Shown piece by piece: positions 31,877 to 40,069 of a stretch of 42,964 nucleotides of DNA (the stretch's first letter is position 1; each line of letters opens with the position of its first letter). Location of the stretch: NCBI GenBank assembly GCA_036160575.1, contig JAYYDT010000050.1, positions 1 through 42,964 of the forward strand, in the 5' to 3' direction. The notes under the pieces are model-generated. The model was not told the origin of the DNA and ran no database searches. It saw only the letters and a list, made by a program, of their open reading frames with translations. Both the position numbers and the translations under genes were made by a program. Source of the stretch: TMED26 sp002694075 (GTDB taxonomy: Bacteria; Pseudomonadota; Alphaproteobacteria; Thalassobaculales; Thalassobaculaceae).

Positions 31877-33349
31877 ATGTTCGACGGATTGAGCGGCAAG
31901 CTCGGCGATGTGTTCGAGCGGTTGAAGCGGCGCGGCGCCCTTAAAGAGGGCGACGTCAACGCCGCCCTGCGCGAAGTGCGCGTCGCCTTGCTGGAAGCCG
32001 ATGTCGCCCTCGACGTGGTCAAATCCTTCATCGACAAGGTGCGCGAGCGGGCCATCGGCCAAGAGGTCCTGCGTTCGGTCACGCCCGGCCAGCAAGTGGT
32101 CAAGATCGTCCATGACAATTTGATCGAGATGCTGGGCGCCGAGCCGGCGCCGCTGAATCTGGCGGCGACACCGCCGGCGGCGATCTTGATGGTCGGCCTG
32201 CAGGGCGGCGGGAAAACCACCACCACCGCCAAACTGGCCCATCGCCTGCAGCAGCGCGAGCGCAAAAAAGTGATGATGGCCTCGCTTGACATCTACCGGC
32301 CGGCGGCGCGCGAGCAACTGCGCTTGTTGGGCGAGCAGAACGACATTCAAACCCTCCCCATCGCCGAGGGCGAGGCGGTGACGACCATCGCCAAACGGGC
32401 GATGACGGCGGCCCGTCTGCAGGGCTTCGACGTGGTCTTCCTGGACACCGCCGGGCGGACCACGATCGACGCCGCGATGATGGCCGAGGCGGCGGCGGTG
32501 CGTGACATCGTCAAGCCGGTGGAAACCTTGCTGGTCGCCGATTCCATGACCGGCCAGGACGCGGTCACCACGGCGCGTAATTTCGAGGAACAGATCGGCC
32601 TGACCGGCATTGTGCTGACGCGGGTCGATGGCGACGCCCGCGGCGGCGCCGCCCTGTCGATGCGCGCGGTCACCGGCAAGCCGATCAAGGCTCTTGGCGT
32701 CGGGGAAAAGATCGACGCGCTCGAGGATTTCCATCCCGAACGGGTGGCCAACCGCATTTTGGGCATGGGCGATGTCGTCAGCCTGGTCGAGAAGGCCGCC
32801 GAGACCATCGCCCAGGATGAGGCCGAACGCCTGGCCAAACGCATGCAGAAGGGTCAGTTCGACCTGGAGGACATGCTGACGCAATTGCGGCAGTTGAAAA
32901 AAATGGGCGGCTTGGGCGGCGTCATGGGCATGTTGCCGGGCATCGGCAAACTGCAAAAGCAAATGGACGCGGCCCAGGTCGACGACAAGCTGATCAAGCG
33001 CCAAGAGGCCATCATCCTGTCGATGACGCGCGCCGAGCGGCGCAATGTCAAACTGCTCAACGCCGCGCGCAAGCGGCGGGTGGCCAGCGGTTCCGGAACC
33101 TCGGTGCCGGAGGTTAATCGCGTCGTCAAGCAGTACATGGAAATGGCCCGGGCGATGAAAAAAATGGGCAAGCGCGGCGGTTTGGCCGGGCTGCTTGGCG
33201 GCGGCGGCCTGGGCGGTGGTGGTCTGGGCGGCGGTGGCTTTGGCGGTGGCATGCCCCCCGCCGGCGGCGGCATGCCGGGCCTTGGCGGCGGCGGCATGCC
33301 GGGTTTAGGCGGCGGCGGTTTGCCGCCAGGATTTCCGGGCAAGCGCTAA
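31877..33349 (+). CDS. ffh: Signal recognition particle protein Ffh
   Basis: A 490-residue SRP GTPase that binds signal sequences and 4.5S RNA. NG domain: G1 GLQGGGKTTTTAKLA from residue 107, ASLDIYRPAAREQL, DTAGRTTIDAAMM and TRVDGDARGGAALS. M domain: GMGDVVSLVEKA, a Met-rich stretch (GVMGMLPGIGKL) and the RNA-binding SGSGTSVPEVNRVVKQY. The last 50 residues are Gly-rich (about 435-490) with GGGLGGGG repeats. Starts at 31871 (MTMFDG) and 31877 (MFDG) are possible; GACGGA lies 7 bases before the second. No 4.5S RNA gene is seen nearby. GCGC-TAA-GCGC is palindromic over the stop. Confidence 0.96.
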   Translation: MFDGLSGKLGDVFERLKRRGALKEGDVNAALREVRVALLEADVALDVVKSFIDKVRERAIGQEVLRSVTPGQQVVKIVHDNLIEMLGAEPAPLNLAATPPAAILMVGLQGGGKTTTTAKLAHRLQQRERKKVMMASLDIYRPAAREQLRLLGEQNDIQTLPIAEGEAVTTIAKRAMTAARLQGFDVVFLDTAGRTTIDAAMMAEAAAVRDIVKPVETLLVADSMTGQDAVTTARNFEEQIGLTGIVLTRVDGDARGGAALSMRAVTGKPIKALGVGEKIDALEDFHPERVANRILGMGDVVSLVEKAAETIAQDEAERLAKRMQKGQFDLEDMLTQLRQLKKMGGLGGVMGMLPGIGKLQKQMDAAQVDDKLIKRQEAIILSMTRAERRNVKLLNAARKRRVASGSGTSVPEVNRVVKQYMEMARAMKKMGKRGGLAGLLGGGGLGGGGLGGGGFGGGMPPAGGGMPGLGGGGMPGLGGGGLPPGFPGKR

Positions 33350-33391
33350 GCGCCGGCCCACACGCATCGGTTCTGAAGGAGTGATGAGACC

Positions 33392-33883
33392 ATGGCATTG
33401 AAAATTCGTTTGGCCCGCGGCGGCGCCAAAAAACGTCCGTTCTACCGGATCGTCGTGGCCGAGGCCGCGATGCCGCGCGACGGCCGTTTCGTGGAGCGCC
33501 TGGGCACCTACAATCCGATGCTGCCGCGCGACCATGATGACCGTTTGGTGCTGAAATCCGAGCGCATCAACTACTGGCTCGGCCAGGGCGCCCGGCCGAC
33601 CGCCCGGGTCCATAAAATGCTCGCCGGCGCCGGCGGGATGGAAGCCTTCCAAGTGCGCGACCAGCCGAAAAAATCGGCGCCGGGCCGCAAGCGCCAGGAA
33701 CGTGAGGCCGAAGCCGCCGAAGCGGCCGCCGCTGCCGCCGCCGAAGCTGAAGCCGCGGCCGAAGCGCCGGTCGAAGGGGCCCCCGCCGAAGAAGCCGTCG
33801 AGGCGCCGGCGGAAGAGGTCGCCGCCGAAGAAACCGCCGAGGCGCCGGCTGACGAGTCGGCCGAAGACACGGTCGAGGCGTAA
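33392..33883 (+). CDS. rpsP: 30S ribosomal protein S16 with long acidic tail
   Basis: A 163-residue protein whose first 80 residues are canonical S16: MALKIRLARGGAKKRPFYRI, RDGRFVERLGTYNPM and the Arg/Lys-rich RNA-binding end. The usual length is about 80-90. From about residue 100 there is a tail of Ala and Glu (EAAAEAPVEGAPAEEAVEAP and similar), a feature of several alphaproteobacterial S16 proteins. It is probably disordered and acidic, and lies outside the core RNA contact. AAGGAG lies 12 bases before the ATG. It is the first ribosomal gene after ffh and is followed by rimM after 11 bases. Confidence 0.96.
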   Translation: MALKIRLARGGAKKRPFYRIVVAEAAMPRDGRFVERLGTYNPMLPRDHDDRLVLKSERINYWLGQGARPTARVHKMLAGAGGMEAFQVRDQPKKSAPGRKRQEREAEAAEAAAAAAAEAEAAAEAPVEGAPAEEAVEAPAEEVAAEETAEAPADESAEDTVEA

Positions 33884-33894
33884 GCGGCCGGGCG

Positions 33895-34431
33895 ATGGTC
33901 CGGCCGGCTGGCGAGGGGCGGGTGTGCGTCGGCGTGATCGCCGGCGTCCATGGCGTCAAGGGTCTGGTGCGCGTCAAAGCGTTCACCGAGGTTGACGACG
34001 ATTTGACCGCCTATGGCCCGCTTGGCGACGCCGGCGGTCAGCGCCATTTCGACCTGGCCGTGATCGGCCGCGCCAAAGGTCTGTTGTTGGCCCGCGTCGC
34101 CGGGGTTGGCGACCGCGACGCGGCCGAGGCCCTCAAGGGCGAGGAGTTGTATGTCGACCGCGCGGCGCTGCCGGCCCCGGCCGCAGACGAGTTTTACCAC
34201 AGCGATTTGATCGGTTTGGCGGTGGTCCATGTCGATGGTCGCCAGCTTGGGCAAGTGATCGCGGTGCATAACCATGGCGCCGGCGACCTGCTGGAGGTGG
34301 CGCGGCCGGCCGACGCCAGCGTGTTGTTGCCGTTCCACGCCGCCGCCGTGCCGGCCGTCGATTTGACCGCCGGCGTGATCACCGTCGACCCGCCGCTGGG
34401 CCTGCTGCCGGGCGACCCGGAGACGGCATGA
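33895..34431 (+). CDS. rimM: Ribosome maturation factor RimM
   Basis: A 178-residue assembly factor for 30S 3' domain maturation that binds S19. The N-terminal RimM domain begins CVGVIAGVHGVKGLVRVKAF, and the C-terminal half has the PRC-barrel pattern HSDLIGLAVV and ITVDPPLGLLPG. Spacing to rpsP is 11 bases and the stop overlaps the trmD ATG by 4 bases (ATGA), so RimM and TrmD are translationally coupled. Length is typical. Confidence 0.94.
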   Translation: MVRPAGEGRVCVGVIAGVHGVKGLVRVKAFTEVDDDLTAYGPLGDAGGQRHFDLAVIGRAKGLLLARVAGVGDRDAAEALKGEELYVDRAALPAPAADEFYHSDLIGLAVVHVDGRQLGQVIAVHNHGAGDLLEVARPADASVLLPFHAAAVPAVDLTAGVITVDPPLGLLPGDPETA

Positions 34432-35153
34432 GCGCCCCCGCCCCCTGGCAGGCGCCCTGGCAGGCGACGGTCCTGACCCTGTTCCCCGACATGTTTCCGG
34501 GTCCGCTGGGCCTATCGCTCGCCGGCAAGGCGCTGGCCGCCGAGACCTGGCGCTTGGAGACGGTCGATATTCGCGCCCATGCCCGCGACCGCCATCGCAG
34601 CGTCGATGACACGCCCTTCGGCGGCGGCAGCGGCATGGTTATGCGCGCCGATGTCACCGCCGCCGCCTTGGACGCGGTCGCTGACCGGCCGGGGCCGCGC
34701 GTTTATTTGACGCCGCGCGGCCGGCCGCTCGATCAGGGCTTGGTGCGAGAATGGGCCGCCGGCCCGGGCCTGGTCCTGCTGTGTGGGCGTTACGAGGGTT
34801 TGGACCAACGCGTCATTGAGGCCCGCGACCTGGTTGAGGTTAGCCTGGGCGATTTCGTGCTGTCCGGCGGCGAGATCGCCGCCCTGGCCATGCTCGACGC
34901 CTGTGTGCGCTTGCTGCCGGGGGTGATGGGCGCGGCCAGCGGCGCCGACGAGGACAGTTTTGAAAACGGCTTGCTGGAATATCCGCTTTACACTCAGCCG
35001 CGCACCTGGGAAGGCCGCGAGGTGCCGGAAGTCCTGCTGTCCGGCCATCACGCCAAGATCGACGCCTGGCGCCGCGCCGCGGCCGAGGCGGTGACGCGGG
35101 CGCGGCGGCCCGATTTATGGCGCGCCTACCGCGGCGACGACGATCAAAGCTGA
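34428..35153 (+). CDS. trmD: tRNA (guanine(37)-N1)-methyltransferase
   Basis: A 241-residue SPOUT-class methyltransferase with a trefoil knot that makes m1G37 in tRNAs reading CNN codons, preventing frameshifts. Motifs: TLFPDMFPGPLG near the N-terminus, GGGSGMVMRADV, LLCGRYEGLDQRVIE, LGDFVLSGGEIAALAMLD and HHAKIDAWRR. The start ATG overlaps the rimM stop. Its 3' end overlaps the convergent aldehyde dehydrogenase by 10 bases. rplS would normally follow directly in this operon, but here is about 3 kb downstream beyond two opposite-strand genes. Confidence 0.95.
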   Translation: MSAPAPWQAPWQATVLTLFPDMFPGPLGLSLAGKALAAETWRLETVDIRAHARDRHRSVDDTPFGGGSGMVMRADVTAAALDAVADRPGPRVYLTPRGRPLDQGLVREWAAGPGLVLLCGRYEGLDQRVIEARDLVEVSLGDFVLSGGEIAALAMLDACVRLLPGVMGAASGADEDSFENGLLEYPLYTQPRTWEGREVPEVLLSGHHAKIDAWRRAAAEAVTRARRPDLWRAYRGDDDQS

Positions 35154-36529
35154 CGCAAGTGAAAGGATTTTGGCCGGGTGAGGGTTTCGAACCCGATCCG
35201 TGACAAAGTCGCGCCGCGGCCGGTTTCCTTGACCCCGGTCCAGGCCAGCGCCGGGTCCAAATAGTCGCAGCGGTTCATGAACACGGTGCCGGTTTCCAGC
35301 CGCGCGCCAAGGGCGGCGGCGGCCTCCATGTCGGCGGTCCAAATCGCCGCCGTCAGGCCATAGCGGCTGTCGTTCATCAGACCGACCGCCTGGTCGTCGC
35401 CGCTGACCGGCATGACGCCGACCACCGGCCCGAAACTTTCCTCGCGCATCACCGCCATGTCATGATCGACATCGATCAGTACCTGAGGGGCCAGATAGGC
35501 GCCGGCGCCGTCGTCGCGGGCGAAGCTGGCCCGGTCGACCAGGGCGCGGGCGCCGGCCGCGGTGGCCGCCGCGATTTGGTCGCGCACCGCCTGGGCGGCG
35601 GCCGGCCGAACCATCGGGCCCAAGGTGGTCGCCGGGTCCAAAGGATTGTTCAGAACATGGCCGCGGGCGATTTCGGCGACGCCGGCGACGAAATCGTCGA
35701 ACAGGCGTCGGTCGACGTAAATCCGCTCAATCCCGCAGCAGGATTGCCCGCTGTTGAAAAACGCTCCGTCGGCGAGGTTTTCGATGGCGTGGTCGAGATT
35801 GGCGTCGGCCCGCACATAGGCCGGATCCTTGCCGCCCAACTCCAGGCCGAGCCCGGCGAAGGTTCCGCCGGCGGCGATTTCCATCGCCCGCCCGCCGGTC
35901 ACCGAGCCGGTGAAGTTAACCTGATCGACGGCCCCGCCGGCGACCAAACGGGCGGTGCCGGTGTGGTCTAGGAAGAGATGCTGAAACAGGCCCAGGGGCA
36001 GGGCGGCGCGGTCCGCCGCCGCCTGGAAGCGTTCCGCCACCAAGGGGGTCTGGGCGGCGTGTTTGAGCAATACCGCGTTGCCCGCCAAAAGGGCCGGGAT
36101 GACCGAATTGACGGCCGTCAGGAAGGGATAATTCCACGGCGCGACCACCAGCACCAGGCCCAGAGGTTCCCGTGTGACATAACGGCGGAAGCCGTCGACC
36201 GGGGCCGGTGTGACCGGCGCCAGCGCCTCCTCGGCGATGGCGATCATATGGCGGGCGCGTTCTTCGAAACCGGCCAATTCGCCGGCGCCATAGCGCACCG
36301 GTCGGCCCATCTGCCAGGCCAGTTCGGGGACGATATCGTCGGCCATCGCCGCCATCGCGTCGGTCATCGCCGCGCATAGACGGGCGCGTTCGGCAACCGG
36401 GGTATCGCGCCAGTCGGCTTGGGCCGCGCGGGCGCGGGCGATGGCGGCGGCCACCGCGCCGTCATCGGCCAAGGGGCGCTCGGCGTAGATCGTGCCGTCA
36501 ACCGGCGAGGTGCAGACAAGCTTGCTCAT
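35144..36529 (-). CDS. Aldehyde dehydrogenase family protein
   Basis: A 461-residue NAD(P)-dependent aldehyde dehydrogenase. Motifs: PWNYPFLTAVNSVIPAL in the cofactor region, NFTGSVTGGR, the general-base Glu in LELGGKDPAYV and the nucleophile Cys in FFNSGQSCCGIERI, followed by EESFGPVVGVMPV. The double Cys after GQS is the form seen in some polyamine- or aminoaldehyde-linked relatives. AAAGGACGT precedes the ATG at 36529. It follows a glutamine-synthetase-like gene by 29 bases on the same strand, the arrangement expected for gamma-glutamylation/oxidation of amines. The substrate is inferred, not shown. The 3' end overlaps trmD by 10 bases. Confidence 0.92.
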   Translation of the reverse strand: MSKLVCTSPVDGTIYAERPLADDGAVAAAIARARAAQADWRDTPVAERARLCAAMTDAMAAMADDIVPELAWQMGRPVRYGAGELAGFEERARHMIAIAEEALAPVTPAPVDGFRRYVTREPLGLVLVVAPWNYPFLTAVNSVIPALLAGNAVLLKHAAQTPLVAERFQAAADRAALPLGLFQHLFLDHTGTARLVAGGAVDQVNFTGSVTGGRAMEIAAGGTFAGLGLELGGKDPAYVRADANLDHAIENLADGAFFNSGQSCCGIERIYVDRRLFDDFVAGVAEIARGHVLNNPLDPATTLGPMVRPAAAQAVRDQIAAATAAGARALVDRASFARDDGAGAYLAPQVLIDVDHDMAVMREESFGPVVGVMPVSGDDQAVGLMNDSRYGLTAAIWTADMEAAAALGARLETGTVFMNRCDYLDPALAWTGVKETGRGATLSRIGFETLTRPKSFHLRQL

Positions 36530-36558
36530 CAGGCGACGTCCTTTCAGGCGGTAATCGG

Positions 36559-37929
36559 TCAGGCCCTTTCGAAGCCGCGGCGCAGCTCCCAGTCGGTGAC
36601 GCGGCGGTCGTATTCGGCCTGCTCCCAGCGCGCGGTGTGGACATAATGATCGACCACCGCGTCGCCCAGCGCTTGGCGCAGCATGGCGGAGCCGTCGAGT
36701 AAATCGATGGCCTGGCGCAGGGTCGGCGGTATCTCGCGCAAATCCGCCGCTTCATAGGCGTCGCCGACAAAAGCCGGCTCCAGCGGTAAATCGCCCTCAA
36801 TGCCGGCCAAACCGGCGGCGATCAGCGCGGCATAGGCGAGATAAGGGTTGAGATCGGCGCCGCCGATGCGGCACTCGACGCGGATCGCCGGGCTGTCCTG
36901 GCCGCATAGACGGAAGCCGGCGGTGCGGTTATCGCCGCTCCACACCGCGCGGGTCGGGGCGAAGGTGCCAGCCTGTTGGAAGCGTTTGTAAGAGTTGATA
37001 TAGGGCGCCAGGAAATAGGTCAGTTCACGCGCATAAGTCACCTGGCCGGCGAGAAAGCGGGCCATCATCGCCGACATGCCGTGGTCGCCGGCCGGATCGT
37101 GGAAGGCCGCGCCGCCGCTCGCGTCGACCAAGCTTTGGTGGATGTGGCAAGAACTGCCGGCCAAATCGGTGCGCCATTTGGCCATAAAGGTGATCGCCTG
37201 GCCGAAACCATAGGCGATTTCCTTAATGCCGTTTTTCAAAAACACATGGCGGTCGGCCATGGTCAAGGCGTCGGCGTAGCGGATATTGATCTCGCCCTGA
37301 CCCGGCCCCCATTCGCCTTTGGTATTCTCCACCGGGACGCCGGCCGCCTCCAATTGAGTGCGGATGGCGCGCATGATCGGTTCTTCCTTGGAAGTCTGTA
37401 GGATATGGTAGTCCTGGATGAAACGACCGTTCGGCGTGAGATCTTGAAAATGCTTGTCCTCGGCGTCGCGGTAGCTGTCCTCGAACAGATAAAACTCCAA
37501 TTCCGAGGCCATCATGGCGGTCAGCCCGTGGGCCGCCAGGCGGTCGATCTGGGCTTTTAAAATCGCCCGCGGGCTGTGCGGCACCGGCGTATGGTCGTGG
37601 TGGTCCAGGACATCGGCCAAAACCAGGGCGGTGCCGTCCAGCCACGGCACCGGCCGCAGGGTCGCCAGATCCGGGGCGATCACGAAATCGCCGTAGCCGC
37701 GCTGCCAATTGGCGGCGGCGTAGCCAGGCACCGGCTCCATGTCAATGTCATTGGCCAACAGATAATCGCAGCCATGCGTCTCGCGGTGGGCGGAATCGAG
37801 AAAGAATTCGGCCTGGAAACGCTTGCCGATCAAGCGGCCTTGCATATCGGCGAAGGCGACCAAAACGGTGTCGATGGCGCCATCGGCGACGGCCGCGCGC
37901 AGGGTGTCCAAACTCATTGGGGGCGGCAT
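36559..37929 (-). CDS. Glutamine synthetase family protein (gamma-glutamyl-amine ligase-like)
   Basis: A GS-fold protein of about 456 residues. Family motifs: MMASELEFYLFE, GEWGPGQGEINIRYADA (ATP/metal site), GSSCHIHQSLVD in place of the usual GSGMHVHQ, and INSYKRFQ and CRIGGADLNPYLAY. The adenylylation Tyr of GlnA (LYDLPP) is replaced by LREIPP, so it is not controlled by that modification. This fits paralogs such as PuuA or GlnA3/4-type ligases rather than the housekeeping enzyme. Start choice is uncertain: ATG at 37929, ATG at 37917, or GTG at 37980; none has a strong ribosome-binding site. It is the first gene of a two-gene unit with the aldehyde dehydrogenase, placed between trmD and rplS. 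Confidence 0.88.
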   Translation of the reverse strand: MPPPMSLDTLRAAVADGAIDTVLVAFADMQGRLIGKRFQAEFFLDSAHRETHGCDYLLANDIDMEPVPGYAAANWQRGYGDFVIAPDLATLRPVPWLDGTALVLADVLDHHDHTPVPHSPRAILKAQIDRLAAHGLTAMMASELEFYLFEDSYRDAEDKHFQDLTPNGRFIQDYHILQTSKEEPIMRAIRTQLEAAGVPVENTKGEWGPGQGEINIRYADALTMADRHVFLKNGIKEIAYGFGQAITFMAKWRTDLAGSSCHIHQSLVDASGGAAFHDPAGDHGMSAMMARFLAGQVTYARELTYFLAPYINSYKRFQQAGTFAPTRAVWSGDNRTAGFRLCGQDSPAIRVECRIGGADLNPYLAYAALIAAGLAGIEGDLPLEPAFVGDAYEAADLREIPPTLRQAIDLLDGSAMLRQALGDAVVDHYVHTARWEQAEYDRRVTDWELRRGFERA

Positions 37930-38076
37930 TGGTGTGGGGGCCTCGCGGTGGCGGTGAAGCGGCGCCGGCGGGGAGGTCACCCGCCCCGGCCGGCGCCGCG
38001 TAGTTTATACCAGCGCCGGCATTTTGCGAGCCCACCGGCCGGCACGTCTTTTCGCCCTCGCTGATCGTGAAAATGC

Positions 38077-38105
38077 TGGACATTCGCGGACGGGGGGGCC
38101 ATAAC
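38077..38105 (+). promoter_or_regulatory. Candidate promoter for rplS
   Basis: TGGACA (38077-38082) is followed after 17 bases by CATAAC (38100-38105), placing the start about 36 bases before the rplS ATG. Its own promoter would be needed because the operon link with trmD is broken by two opposite-strand genes. Confidence 0.45.
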
Positions 38106-38147
38106 CCGGCCTCGATGGCGGGCCTGGGCGCCGGTGGGAGAGTTGCG

Positions 38148-38537
38148 ATGAACATCATTGAACAAATCAACCAAGAGCAAATCCAAAAACTCAGTGATGA
38201 TCACGATATTCCCGCGTTTGGGCCGGGCGACACCGTGCGTGTCGACGTCAAGGTGATTGAGGGCAGCCGCGAGCGGATCCAGGCCTTCGAAGGGGTCTGC
38301 ATCGCGCGCAATAACGACGGCATCAACTCGTCGTTCACGATCCGCAAGATCTCCTACGGCGAGGGTGTCGAGCGCGTTTTCCCTTTATATTCGCCGCGCA
38401 TCGCCGAGTTGAAAGTGGTTCGTCGTGGCCGGGTGCGGCGGGCCAAACTGTATTACCTGCGCAGTCGGCGGGGCCGCGCCGCGCGGATCGCCGAAAAAAT
38501 CGTTACCCGCCCGAAAGGCGAGAGCGCCAAGGCCTAA
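38148..38537 (+). CDS. rplS: 50S ribosomal protein L19
   Basis: A 129-residue ribosomal protein at the 30S-50S interface. Begins MNIIEQINQEQIQKL; motifs FGPGDTVRVDVKVIEGSRER, QAFEGVCIARNN and GVERVFPLYSPRI are diagnostic, and the basic tail AKLYYLRSRRGRAARI is typical. The frame opens 27 codons upstream, but GGGAGAG before 38148 and the family N-terminus set the start. A GCCGC-TTCG-GCGGC hairpin starts on the base after the stop. leuC follows 111 bases later. Confidence 0.97.
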   Translation: MNIIEQINQEQIQKLSDDHDIPAFGPGDTVRVDVKVIEGSRERIQAFEGVCIARNNDGINSSFTIRKISYGEGVERVFPLYSPRIAELKVVRRGRVRRAKLYYLRSRRGRAARIAEKIVTRPKGESAKA

Positions 38538-38551
38538 GCCGCTTCGGCGGC
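38538..38551 (+). terminator. C(UUCG)G hairpin directly after rplS
   Basis: GCCGC-TTCG-GCGGC forms a 5-base-pair stem with the extra-stable UUCG tetraloop, starting on the base after the rplS stop. There is no immediate T tract, although the region 15 bases on is T-rich. It may mark mRNA 3'-end protection or weak attenuation rather than full termination. Confidence 0.4.
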
Positions 38552-38575
38552 CGACAAGCGCGGCTATTTTCCATT

Positions 38576-38608
38576 TTGATCGGCGTCGGCGAGCGGCTAT
38601 GCTCGCCG
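38576..38608 (+). promoter_or_regulatory. Candidate leuC promoter overlapped by a dyad
   Basis: TTGATC (38576-38581) and TATGCT (38598-38603), 16 bases apart, could drive leuC-leuD-leuB from near 38610. CGGCGAGC (38587-38594), a GGCTAT centre and GCTCGCCG (38601-38608) form a perfect 8-base inverted repeat that covers the -10 box. This geometry suits a repressor operator. No leucine-rich leader peptide is visible. Confidence 0.4.
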
Positions 38609-38648
38609 CCGTTTGCGTATGCCGTGAGCTCAAGGGAGGCACTCAGCA

Positions 38649-40058
38649 ATGGCCGGACCGCGTACTCTTTTCGATAAAATCTGGGACGCCCATGTGGTCG
38701 ACCGCCAGGATGACGGGACGTGTTTGATCTATATTGATCGCCACCTGGTCCACGAAGTGACCAGCCCGCAAGCTTTTGAGGGGCTGCGCGCCGCCGGGCG
38801 CCAGCTACGGGCGCCGGAAAAAACCCTGGCCGTGCCCGATCACAATGTGCCGACCACCGATCGATCGGCCGGCATTGATGACGAGGAATCGCGCATCCAG
38901 GTTGAAACCCTGCGCCAAAACTGCGCCGACTTCGGGGTGCCGATTTTTGACGTCGACGATGTGCGCCAGGGCATTGTTCACGTGATCGGCCCGGAACAAG
39001 GCTTCACCCTGCCCGGCATGACCATTGTGTGCGGCGATAGCCACACCGCCACCCATGGCGCCTTTGGGGCGCTCGCCTTCGGCATCGGCACCTCCGAGGT
39101 CGAGCATGTGATGGCCACCCAGACCTTGATCCAGGCGCCGGCCAAAAACATGCGCATCACCATCAAAGGGGCGTTGCCGGCGGGCGTCACGGCGAAGGAA
39201 TTGATCCTCCATGTGATCGGCACCATCGGCACCGCCGGCGGCACCGGCCATGTCATCGAATTCGCCGGCGAGGCGGTGCGCGGCCTGACCATGGAAGGGC
39301 GCATGACCATGTGCAACATGGCCATCGAGGGTGGCGCGCGCGCTGGCATGGTGGCCCCCGACGAGGTCACCTTCGACTATCTCAAGGGCCTGCCGATGGC
39401 GCCCAAGGGCGGGGTTTGGGAACAGGCCGTGGCCTACTGGAAAACCCTGCCGTCGGACGCCGGCGCGGTCTATGACACCGAGGTCGAGATCGACGTCGCC
39501 GATATCGTCCCGCAGGTCACCTGGGGCACCAGCCCGCAGGATGTGGTGGCCATCGACGGACGCATCCCCGACCCCGCCGAAGAGGCCGACGAAGGCAAGC
39601 GCGCGGCGATTGAGCGGTCGCTGGCCTACATGGGGCTGACCGCCGGCATGGCGGTCAAGGATGTCGCCATCGACACCGTCTTCATCGGCTCCTGCACCAA
39701 CAGCCGGATCGAGGATTTGCGCGCCGCCGCCGCCGTCGCCAAGGGCCGCAAGGTGGCCGACCGGGTGACTGCCCTGGTGGTGCCGGGCTCGGGCCTGGTT
39801 AAGGAACAGGCCGAACAGGAAGGCTTGGACAAAATCTTCCTGGCCGCCGGTTTTGAATGGCGCGAGCCGGGTTGCTCGATGTGTCTGGCCATGAACGCCG
39901 ATAAATTGGAGCCGGGGCAGCGCTCGGCGTCGACCTCCAACCGTAATTTCGAAGGCCGCCAGGGACGCGGCGGGCGGACTCATCTGGTCGGCCCGGCGAT
40001 GGCGGCGGCGGCGGCGATCGCCGGGCATCTGACCGATGTCCGCGACTACGGCGCCTAA
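38649..40058 (+). CDS. leuC: 3-isopropylmalate dehydratase large subunit
   Basis: A 469-residue aconitase-superfamily subunit that with LeuD isomerises 2- to 3-isopropylmalate in leucine synthesis. The [4Fe-4S] cysteines lie in IGSCTNSRIEDLR and EPGCSMCLAMNAD. Other motifs: MTIVCGDSHTATHGAFG, FGIGTSEVEHVMATQ and NRNFEGRQGRGGRTHLV. GGGAGG precedes the ATG by about 9 bases. leuD follows after 11 bases in what looks like one operon with leuB. Confidence 0.97.
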   Translation: MAGPRTLFDKIWDAHVVDRQDDGTCLIYIDRHLVHEVTSPQAFEGLRAAGRQLRAPEKTLAVPDHNVPTTDRSAGIDDEESRIQVETLRQNCADFGVPIFDVDDVRQGIVHVIGPEQGFTLPGMTIVCGDSHTATHGAFGALAFGIGTSEVEHVMATQTLIQAPAKNMRITIKGALPAGVTAKELILHVIGTIGTAGGTGHVIEFAGEAVRGLTMEGRMTMCNMAIEGGARAGMVAPDEVTFDYLKGLPMAPKGGVWEQAVAYWKTLPSDAGAVYDTEVEIDVADIVPQVTWGTSPQDVVAIDGRIPDPAEEADEGKRAAIERSLAYMGLTAGMAVKDVAIDTVFIGSCTNSRIEDLRAAAAVAKGRKVADRVTALVVPGSGLVKEQAEQEGLDKIFLAAGFEWREPGCSMCLAMNADKLEPGQRSASTSNRNFEGRQGRGGRTHLVGPAMAAAAAIAGHLTDVRDYGA

Positions 40059-40069
40059 GGAGATCAGCC

